64,000 nt of DNA from Petrosia ficiformis. Lineage: Eukaryota > Porifera > Demospongiae > Haplosclerida > Petrosiidae. The stretch is from NCBI GenBank assembly GCA_947044365.1, contig OX345641.1, positions 2,485,460 to 2,549,459 on the forward strand, written 5' to 3'. Shown here piece after piece: positions 10,846 to 22,800 of this stretch; positions within the stretch are counted from its first letter, which is position 1; every line of letters starts with the position of its first letter. A program made the position numbers and the translations under genes. The notes under the pieces were generated by a model that had not been told where the DNA came from, searched no databases, and saw only the letters and a list, made by a program, of their open reading frames with translations.

Positions 10846-13800
10846 GTGTGTTTCTTTTTTTGTTTTTATAATTAATTTTGTTGTTGTGGCTCCATTAGGT
10901 TTAGTCTTGCTGGCTATATAGCCTGTATTTGAGAAGTCCCGAAACAACAGTCTGTTGACCTTTGTCAACTTTCTGTGACTGCTGCAGGGATGTGTGCAGC
11001 ACCAATGAGATCATAGCCCTCACTTGAAGCTTCATCAACCTATGTCTCTAGTGCTATCTCAAAGTTGTAAACTTTAAAGAATGAGGCCCAAACAGAAAGT
11101 AGAATTACAAAGCTTTTTTCAAGGAAAATAATCATGTTTTTGTAAATGTTAGAATTTAATTTGCAGTTTTGTGCATGCACGTGACTTTTCCAGTAATTGC
11201 ATTCCTATTTGTCACAGGAAGATTTATTTCCCGCCCTCCCAAATACAGGCTGGCCAGCGAGACTACATTAGATTAGAGTAGATTTTATAGTATCGCTGGA
11301 TGCCCACTTAACCTGAAATATCTGTCGTATAATGTTTGTTTAATGCTATTTTGTTTAAGAAGGACCCTGTTGATTGTATATGGCATGATTATTGTCTGAA
11401 AGGTTCAAAAAACTATAAAACAACTAGTGCAAGCTCTATCCATCTGATTACTTGTAAGAAAAGATGACCCTAGCATTAGTTTCTCATTCAACACACTTCA
11501 CTGTTATATAATGTTCTTCAATATTTTATGAATATCATTATGTGGTTGATTTATTGTGGGTTTAGGGATAGGGTTAGGGATCGATATGGTTAGGGTTTGA
11601 TCAATATCAAAGTGAAGACATTCCTGGATATCACTGTTATTTTTTTAGAGCTTGTCATGTCATTTTCAAGTTATTTAAGTTCTAATTCAGCTCACATGCT
11701 AATAGACACAAATTGCATTAATTCTGTGATTACATATACCATAAACCTATATATATGATACTTGTGTAATAAGTATATTCATTGATAAGGAGGTCGAACC
11801 ATCCTTTTTTTAGATATTTTAGAATAAAAGGATGAGAAAACTTTGAGCATATGTTTATAAATTATAATTGTGGGTTTAGATTTACAGTACTAACTTTCTT
11901 CTGATTTTATTCCACTAGATTCATCAGATACGAGTGTCTGTGTTGAAACAAATGTAGTTTTAGCAGCCAAGAAACTAAAAGCAGAATTCGAAGGTCTTCT
12001 AGTATCAGTCTATGGTGTTTTGAATGGTGTTGATACTGGTATACTTAAACTTCATCTCAATGTGTTTGTAAGCTCTGAGAAACAAAACACACCACCTGTC
12101 CAAGAGCACTTAGATAAGCTAGAATCAGTACTAACACCACAAGGTGTTCTCAACTACCTTATTAACAAGAATTTCATTGGTTACTTAAATTATGAACTTC
12201 TGAAAGTATTTCAGAAAGTGGTTCAAAGTGATGAGCTCCAATTCAAGATTACAAAATACGAGGAACACCATGACGAATTTCTTAGACTGGCAAATTTCAA
12301 CATAATTATTGATGTCTTTAAACAACATCCTAAGCTTGCTCCAGCTTCACCTATTGGCCTTCCTGAATTTAAAATTCGACTCGACACTCCTTGGAATGAT
12401 AGAAATATTTATAGTTGGAAAGAAATAGTTGAGAAGCAATTTAATTGGCCTTCTCATATATACATTGTGAGCATATCAAGGAATTGCATCATTCTCACGT
12501 ATTCTGTTCTACCTTTTTTCGCACCTGCCGTTGTGAGAGATTTAACAAACCCGGATGCTCTAGCAATGCTTGAGAGTCAAGGAGTGAGTGTAGTAGAACT
12601 TTGTAACGATCTTTTAAAGTTAGGAACTGAAGTGGATGCAGAGATAGATAGGGAGGAAAACATAGAAGACAAATTACCAACTGAAGAGGAAAATGTGAAA
12701 TCCTCCGAAGGAAACAAAAATGTACCAGTGAGCAGAAGATCAGAGACAGAGTTAACGTCTTTAAGTGAAGAGGATGGAGAGGGAATGAAAACACATGATG
12801 AGGTAGTAACTGTGAATGTAAAAACTATTCCCACACAAGAGCAGGTATATGTAATTCAATTCATTACTCCATTGTGTATATAGCTATTGCCTGTATTTGA
12901 ATGTGCTTAATCATTGAGAGGATTCTTTCTCAATCTAGCGCATACAGTTTACTATAGCTAGTTATCTGTTTTCCTCTTAACTTTTGTAACATTAATTTGT
13001 ATTCTTTCAGCATGCTTATTTTATTTTATTTATGTGCTATGCTATGACTGAGTGCCACAAATCATGTAACTATCTTGCATACATATTCAACAATTGTGCA
13101 TAGCACTAAGAAAAGCAAGGAAATTTTGATGAGGCATTTCTAGACCATTTTATTAGCAATTAAATAAAAAGCAGAAAATTTAGACAAACACATGCATCGC
13201 TACACAGTAAAAAGTAATAGATGAATGCTTGATGTGCTAGCTTTCTAAATTTGTATGATGGGTGTAGTCTGTTAATTAATAGTAGATTGCCCAGCTCTAC
13301 ACACAATAGTATCTGGCATCTCTGATTAATATTTTAGACCAAATGGCAGAATACTAGAATACCAGTCAATTGGCAGATAGCTAAATTAATTGTGTATTTA
13401 ACACAAAGATGTCATGTAATTAGAAGATTCAATTGACTTCTTCCAGCTTCTGTCATTAAATTCTTTATAAAAAGCAAGAGGATTGTGTGTTGTATATTCT
13501 AGCTGTACATGAGCAAAAGGTCTTGTGTTCTGATTTGGTTTGTTGTTGCTAGTGGAAGTAGGTTGGTTTAATGCTATGCTAAGATTTGTAGATCAGAAAA
13601 TGAGTGCAGTTATTGTTAGATCTCCTGTTTTTAGATATTTTTGAGTTGCCATGGCTGGGAACAAAACTATATAGCTGGATTGCCTGTTTATTTTTACAGG
13701 TACACTTCCTCCTGTCCCACCCAATCCCATACAAAATGGAGGCTAAGTATTGAATTATTGTTTACTGATAACTATATTTAGTGTAGTGGGCTAGGATTTG

Positions 13801-16800
13801 TTATTATTAATGTGTGGAGTCTTTGGTTTATAAACACTTTTGTATTCATGTTATTGATATTATGTTTTCTACTTGAACTGTTGCATTGTATATATAAAAT
13901 GTTTGTCTCTATTTGTTTATCACTGAACAGGATGATGATCTGACAGAAATAGTCCACAGACAAGATCAAGCTATTGAAAGACTAATTCAGGAAGAAGGAA
14001 ATCCTGTATGTGTTTAATATCAAGTTACATAATCATGATTTCAATATAATTTTCATGTTATAATACATGTAACAGTATGTCACTACAATAAATTTTGTCC
14101 TTTTGTTATTTTCATACAGAATAAGGCTTTGCTGAAAGCAGTTAGTATGGGTAACACCTCTGTTGTTGAGGGATTAATAAATCGTGGAGCTGATGTTAAC
14201 TACTATTCGGTCAGTTATATTGATCATTATTTGGTAATACGCATTTATCACAATGAACTACATCAAGACTGTTATAATTATTAGTGGGAAAATGTGTTGA
14301 TAATAGAATATTGCTAGAGAGCAATTCACTGTAATGACTTGAATGTGTATTTGCTTGTTTCTGGTGAAATACGAAGTATTAGTAGATTAGCTCACTGTTT
14401 CGTTATACACGCAAGTAGGCAGTATACATGTATCTAGATGTTTATAACAATAACTGACAGAGGCAGATTCAGAAAAACTGAGAAGGTGGCAAAGCGTGGT
14501 GAAACTTATATAGGTGATTGATTCCTTATTCATAGGGGTGTTGTCATTAATTTCCACCAATCTTTTGCTCTGGTGTGTAAAGCAAAGAAGCCTTCTTTGA
14601 GGGTGTAGGTTGACAAAGTCTACAATTAAGGTCATATTGCATATTTTGTAGCACATTTTGATGGATTCTCACCATAAAAGTCAATCCTCTGTCATGGTTG
14701 GTCTGATAGACTATGTCTTGAGAACATTTGTTGACTTTTATATGTTTCATTCTCACAATCATTCGCTGATTCTGTACAGCCTGTCCTTACTAGTTCTTTG
14801 ATGTTACGAAAGGAATATTTATGGTGTAGCATGGTTACAGCCACTAGTTCATTGAGCTTGCGAGGCTAGAAAAGAGTTCCATTGAAACCTACAAACCCCA
14901 TCTGGATCCGCCACTAACCTCAATGTTGTAACTGTTTTTCTCACTGCAAGCCTAGATAGGCAGTAACATGGAGCAAGAAACTTCCTTCACACCATTTTTA
15001 TTTCACTAAGAATTTCTGTTCAGTTTCTGTGTGTCCAAAAACTTTAAAGAAATATTCAAATTATCAAATGACAAAAAAAATACATTCTAAAATAAGAAAT
15101 GCACATATGAAGTTTAAACACTTGTTTTGACACTATTTTCAGTTATATTTATTTAAGCTAAGGATCAAACAGATTCTGTGTTTTCGAATCAGTTCACAAT
15201 AATTGTTGGGTATTCTGATAATTGCTTCACCAAAATTCATGATTAATTTTGTTTGTAGTGTACTATCTCACACTTTTGTGCACATGTAGACACTAGCCTC
15301 AGTGTTTTTTAGTTTTCTTGCTATAACAGACCTTTTTTTACAATTTTGATTTGGTTGTTCAATGATGTACACATGCTGAAACATTAAAGTAGTATCTGGA
15401 TACATAGAAATAGATTCATATGCCTAGGATAATGCATAATTGTCCTAATGATTGGATATCCATTGTTTAAACAGCTAATCTACACTAAAACACAAATGCA
15501 AAACCGAAATAGCTATTGTAGCCTTCCACACACACAGTGATGGTTACATAGGTGTGCACAGACTGTTAGGTTTGGGGGGAGTTGTATAAAGATAAAATTC
15601 ATAACTATGTCGTTATTAATTAATTCCAACCTCATGCCCCTACAATGCATGTAAGCTTATGTATTGCCACTGGAACCTGTGTGTTGATGGTTAAATTGTT
15701 AGACTGAACATGGTGCCAATGCTAATACAAAGGATATAGTAAGGATATTGTAATAGATACATGTGCTTATATACTTGTGTTTCAAATTTGTATTTATATT
15801 TGTAAGTAGTGCAACTATATTAGATGATGTTCATGTGTAATGAAACTGTTTCATAACTTGTTCACTACAGTGGGGCAGAAGTCCTTTACATGTTGCTGTA
15901 GAGAAAGGTCACACGGATATTGTTAATATCTTAATAAAACATGGTGGCAATGTGGATACAAAGGATATGGTAAGGAAGTTGTAATAAGTACATGTACTTA
16001 TATACTTGTGTTTCAAATTTGTATTTATATTTGTAAGTAGTGCAACTATATTAGATGATGTTCATGTGTAATGAAACTGTTTCATAACTTGTTCACTACA
16101 GAGGGGCAGAAGTCTTTTACATGTAGCTGTAGAGGAAGGTCACACTGGTGTTATTGATATCTTAATAAAACATGGAGCCAATACTAATACAAAGGATAGG
16201 GTAAGGAAGTTGTAATAAGTACATGTACTTATATACTTGTGTTTCAAATTTGTATTTATATTTGTAAGTAGTGCAACTATATTAGATGATGTTCATGTGT
16301 AATGAAACTGTTTCATAACTTGTTCACTACAGTTAGGCAGAAGTCCTTTAGATGTTGCTGTAGAGAAAGGTCACGCGGATATTGTTAATATCTTAATAAA
16401 ACATGGTGGCAATGTGGATACAAAGGATAGGGTAAGGAAGTTGTAATAAGTACATGTACTTATATACTTGTGTTTCAAATTTGTATTTATATTTGTAAGT
16501 AGTGCAACTATATTAGATGATGTTCATGTGTAATGAAACTGTTTCATAACTTGTTCACTACAGTTAGGCAGAAGTCTTTTACATGTAGCTGTAGAGGAAG
16601 GTCACACTGGTGTTATTGATATCTTAATAAAACATGGAGCCAATACTAATACAAAGGATAGGGTAAGGAAGTTGTAATAAGTACATGTACTTATATACTT
16701 GTGTTTCAAATTTGTATTTATATTTGTAAGTAGTGCAACTATATTAGATGATGTTCATGTGTAATGAAACTGTTTCATAACTTGTTCACTACAGTTGGGC

Positions 16801-19800
16801 AGAAGTCCTTTAGATGTTGCTGTAGAGAAAGGTCACGCGGATATTGTTAATATCTTAATAAAACATGGTGGCAATGTGGATACAAAGGATAGGGTAAGGA
16901 AGTTGTAATAAGTACATGTACTTATATACTTGTGTTTCAAATTTGTATTTATATTTGTAAGTAGTGCAACTATATTAGATGATGTTCATGTGTAATGAAA
17001 CTGTTTCATAACTTGTTCACTACAGTTAGGCAGAAGTCTTTTACATGTAGCTGTAGAGGAAGGTCACACTGGTGTTATTGATATCTTAATAAAACATGGA
17101 GCCAATACTAATACAAAGGATAGGGTAAGGAAGTTGTAATAAGTACATGTACTTATATACTTGTGTTTCAAATTTGTATTTATATTTGTAAGTAGTGCAA
17201 CTATATTAGATGATGTTCATGTGTAATGAAACTGTTTCATAACTTGTTCACTACAGTTGGGCAGAAGTCCTTTAGATGTTGCTGTAGAGAAAGGTCACGC
17301 GGATATTGTTAATATCTTAATAAAACATGGTGGCAATGTGGATACAAAGGATAGGGTAAGGAAGTTGTAATAAGTACATGTACTTATCAGAGAGTACGGT
17401 AGTACTCTCTATGTAGGGATGGCACGGAAAAAAAATGGCTGCCCATACATTTCAATTGCAAGTGATGAGCTGAAATCTCTGGTAATATATACAAATAAGT
17501 TTCTATACACACATGCCTGTTCATATCTAGTGTTTTTATGACTACCAATACCTTCTAGATGGCCGAAGATTATCGCTAAGGTAGAGAACCGGCGAGTGGC
17601 AAAACTGGCAAAATCTTCATCATATTATTATTATTAATATTATTATTTTCCAGACAAATCATTTTTTTGTTTGTTGAACTATCACGATGATTCTAGCACC
17701 ATTCCCGTCGCATTTATAGTAAAATTCTGGTCGTAAAGTATCGAGATGATATCTTCAGATACTATGAAAGAAGACAGTCTCAACGACTACAAAAATTTGA
17801 TCTGGAATTGGACGCCATTTCCTAAGTGGAATTTAATTACGCATGCGCATTTGTATACTCTTAACATGGAAGCTGAAAAGGTGGAAGTGTTTGGCATTGT
17901 AATAACATTTGTGAGTTTGTGAGCAAATACTAATAATGAATATAATAATTATTAATACTAAAGCAATATAATATTATTGTATACTATGATAAGCATTGGA
18001 ATACTGAATGGTTGACACAGTGACTGACACTACTTCTTGTAGGACTGCAGACAGTGATGTAAGTGAATAAAGAATATACATCATCTGTAAGTGAAAGAGA
18101 ATGATAATCAATACATAAATACAAAAGACTGACCTTCATTGATGAACAAATTTTAATGCATTTTTGATTGCATGATTTCATAATGATATATAGTATTTCT
18201 GCAATCTACAAAAAAATATTCACATCGTTTAGAAAAAAAAACAATAAAAACAAGAATAATAAAAAACATTTTCAATAAAAATGAAAGAAGATGTAGGGAT
18301 GTCAAAACCCAAAAAGCAAGCAAACAAGGTTGGGAAGCTAACTTAGGACCCAAAATTAAACAAACCACTTCCATATAACCCTACATAATTACAGCTCTTT
18401 GTACAGAGGTGTAAGTACTTATGTAGGGTTATATGGAAGTGGTTTGTTTAATTTTGGGTCCTAAGTTAGCTTCCCAACCTTGTTTGCTTGCTTTTTGGGT
18501 TTTGACATCCCTACATCTTCTTTCATTTTTATTGAAAATGTTTTTTATTATTCTTGTATACTTGTGTTTCAAATTTGTATTTATATTTGTAAGTAGTGCA
18601 ACTATATTAGATGATGTTCATGTGTAATGAAACTGTTTCATAACTTGTTCACTACAGTTAGGCAGAAGTCCTTTAGATGTTGCTGTAGAGAAAGGTCACG
18701 CGGATATTGTTAATATCTTAATAAAACATGGTGGCAATGTGGATACAAAGGATAGGGTAAGGAAGTTGTAATAAGTACATGTACTTATATACTTGTGTTT
18801 CAAATTTGTATTTATATTTGTAAGTAGTGCAACTATATTAGATGATGTTCATGTGTAATGAAACTGTTTTATAACTTGTTCACTACAGTTGGGCAGAAGT
18901 CCTTTACATGTTGCTGTAGAAAAAGGTCACACTGATGTTATTGATATCTTAGTGAGACATGGTGCCAATGTCAATACAAAAGATTGGGTAAGAAACTTGT
19001 ATGATTTTAAGTAGTGCAGCTATATTAGATGATGTTCATGTGTAATAAAAATGTAGGGTAAGGAACTTGTAATAAGTACATGTGCTTATATACTTGTGTT
19101 TCAAATTTGTATTTATATTTTAAGTAGTGCAACTATATTAGATGATGCTCATGTGTAATAAAAATGTAGGATAAGGAACTTATAATAAGTACATGTGCTT
19201 ATATACTTATGTTTCAAATTTGTATTTATATTTTAAGTAGTGCAACTATATTAGATGATGTTCATGTGTAATAAAAATGTAGGGTAAGGAACTTTTAATA
19301 AGTACATGTGCTTATATACTTATGTTTCAAATTTGTATTTATATTTTAAGTAGTGCAACTATATTGGATGATGTTCATGTGAAATGAAACTGTTTCATGT
19401 CTTGTTCACTACAGAATGAAAGAAGCCCTTTAAATGTAGCTGTAGAAAAAGGTCACACTGATGTTATTGATATCTTCGTGAGACATGGTGCCAATGTCAA
19501 TACAAAAGATTGGGTAAGAAACTTGTATGATTTTAAGTAGCGCAGCTATATTAGATGATGTTCATGTGTAATGAAAATGTAGGGTAAGGAACTTGTAATA
19601 AGTACAGGTACTTATATACTTGTGTTTCAAATTTGTATTTATATTTGTAAGTAGTGCAACTATATTAGATGATGTTCATGTGTAATGAAACTGGTTTTAT
19701 TATTTATTCACTACAGTGGGGCAGGTATCCTTTACATGTAGCTGCATCGAATCGTCAGGCTGACATTGTTGATATCTTAGTATCACATGGTGCCGATGTA

Positions 19801-22800
19801 GATAGTGTAAGGAACTCTATAATCTGTTGCAAGCATTTCTATGTTATTGGATTGTAGTATGAGCTTATTTGTAAATTTAAAATGTTTTCAATAATACATT
19901 TCATTTTTAAAGTAATTATATAACATTTTTTTCTAACTAATATAGTTAGTACTTCACAAAGCAAAGAATCAGGAAGTACTTGAGATACTTAATTCACAGA
20001 AAAGAAAGGTAAGTTTAATGGAAATTTAACACAGGTATTTTTTTTAAGTCAGTGGAACCTCCAATAATGTACATTCCTTAATACAACGGACAATCCTTTA
20101 ATTGTACAGACTTATCTTCAATGTGTTCACACCCTCTTAAATACAGATACTTCTATTCTCTACACAATGGATGATAGTTATGGTGTGGATATTGAAAGAT
20201 AGTGTAGTTAGTTAAATTAGTTATTCCGAACATAGGCGGAAGTTATAGTAATCGAGCATGCATACGCATTTTGTCGAAGATTCTATATAGAAAGGTTGAA
20301 TGTGGTCTTTGTGTTTTGGGCCTCGTCGTAACAAGTGTTTCTTCAGCTATCTGTGAAGTCTTGTCACCAGTTTTGAGAAGATATGAATCTGAGTTGATGA
20401 GGAACGCCCATGAACCCTGTTTCATTGTTGATTGTTTATGCTGAGAAGCATACATTCATAGTAGCATCTTTTTAGCGAAGCTTTCTGCACTTTAGTGCAT
20501 TCATTCTTACTGCAATGCCTTTTATGATCAGTATTTCTAAACATGTAGTATTATAATAATTTGTTTACTGCATTCCATAGAGAAATCCTTTTGTGATCAT
20601 CTATAAGATTGCAATCAAAACTACATAACCCTGAATGAATGACACTTTTGTGCAAAGTACACAAGCACCTATCCAAATGGTGCATGCTGCTATTCTATGT
20701 TTTCACTGTACGTACCATACACTGATAATGTATTGTGTTACATGTTACTATATTCATGTTTAGATATTAATTGTAAATGTTTATAACATGTTTGACTAAA
20801 CTTGTATTTATTATCAACAGGATGATCATCTTGTGAATGTAATTAGTATAAAAGAAGAAGCTGGTGAACTTGAAGATCTAATCAAGAAAGGAGCAAATCC
20901 TGTAGGTTGAAATACCAATAAGCTATATTTACAGTCTAAAATCCAATTCCTATGTCATTAATTTACATGATTCTTTATTTAGAAATTGGATTTGTAAAAT
21001 AATCAGCACAACATGTATGGCATAAAAGAGTAAAACCACAAAACGGAAAACAGACAGTACTTATATAGCAAGTAACTGGAGACAACCAGACTAAACCCAA
21101 TACATAAACATAGATGAATTGTCTCTCGGTTCACAATGTACAGATTACTGTAATTAATATAGGATATAGGCCTGTTTGGAGGCAGTTATGGGCATATAAC
21201 ACGCATTAGATTGAGGGTGTAGCCCGAGACCAATTATTTAAAAGGTGTTATATACCCATAACTGCCTCAAAACAGGGCAATATAATATATATGTATTTTA
21301 TACCATGGTAACACAAATGTATGCAATTAAACACCCCTGTTGTCAAGTAGAAGCCATAGTATGGCACTAATTAGTGTTTACTGCGAAAACTGAAAATGTA
21401 TTTAGTGGCTAGATAAATCTCCCTGTCTACAGGCATATTTTGGGGATATATCACCTGCTGTACATCAAAGGTTACCATAGCCATCACCCATGCACCGTGG
21501 TATAAGAAACATTAATAACAATACTATTGTACAATTTACTACAAATTGTGAGTAATATTCTGTTACTTTGTTTAGAATAGAGCTTTGCTAGAAGCAGTAA
21601 AATTGAATGATATCACTATTATTGAGAGACTAATAAAGTGTGGAGCTAATGTTAACTACTGTGATGAGACAGTAAGTTTATTTTAGACACATAATAATTA
21701 TATTGATTTTTAAGACATGATCAACAAATTTGTATACTACATGAGTAGAAACACCACATATTTTCATAACATTACTAGCTAGGAATACAATGTTTCAACA
21801 TTACTAGAGTATGAAGGTAATAAAAGATTATAGCACTTTGTCTATGAAAGTAACCAAACGAGTGTTTTATTATGTCAGAAACTTTCAATGTTATATTTGA
21901 TTAGTACCAGTATAGTATGTAATTCAAATTTGATGATGTTCAGTTATAATGAACTTTTGTTCATTATTCTTCCATCTTAGTGTAGGCAGAAGGGTATGGT
22001 AATGATACATGTATGTGTGTCTGTGTGTTTGCAAATATTTGGTAAAACTATAAACATTTGTGGCTGAAACAAGCAACTGGCAGACTTCAGATTATACAAG
22101 GAGCAGAAATACAATAGGCTTTTGTTAACATTTTTCAGTTATAAGGGTATGAGAATTTATATTACTCACATTACTGTTTCCAGACTTGAGAAAACTCCTG
22201 CATGTGGACAACTAGACACATCTAAACATAGCTTCCACTGTTCATGGCTATTGCTAGCAAAGCACTGCATTAAATAAAACACAATTGAGGTAGTTGTTGT
22301 TACAAACATCAAGCACTGGCTAATAGCATTCTTGCCATGAAAGTTACCACCTATTTCAAGTCATGTGTTGTGCACGAGATTCACACGTGTTTAAGTGTTT
22401 TCTCACGTTTAACTCTTTTACAGGAGTCTTTCAAGACCTCCCTTCGTTGAATAATTGTTTTTTTCTTAAACAATATTTTATGCCATTCGAATGACAATGG
22501 GTAGGCCAGATAGCACAGAACTAATGAAATGGCTTCCCTGGGAAACAATACACATCAAAAAAAAGTTACAACATATAATTAATTTTAATGAAGTAAGCGT
22601 GGATGACAAGACAACAAAAGAAGGTAGGGAATTCCACAAAGTAATACCACTAATAAAAAAAAGAGTACACACATTAAAGCGAGCATAATACCAATGGAGT
22701 GTTTTTGGCAAAAGACTGAACACTTTCTAGGGCATTAATTTGGTTCTTTTTATAAGGATCTCAAACAGAGCTACAATTATAGAGTGGATAAAGTAAGTGA

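Noticed and set aside
11561..11596. Interstitial telomeric repeat
   Set aside because: Only about three imperfect TTAGGG words lie in AT-rich intron DNA. This is too few to claim a telomere-derived insertion.
15871..17355. CRISPR array (regular repeats with regular spacing)
   Set aside because: The repeats are 231 bp and code for ankyrin units with splice sites, in a eukaryotic genome. There is no short direct repeat with unique spacers.
18153..18627. Two opposite open frames with the same N-terminal protein sequence
   Set aside because: They are the two arms of the palindrome read outward. The duplicate reading follows from the inverted repeat and is not evidence of a gene.
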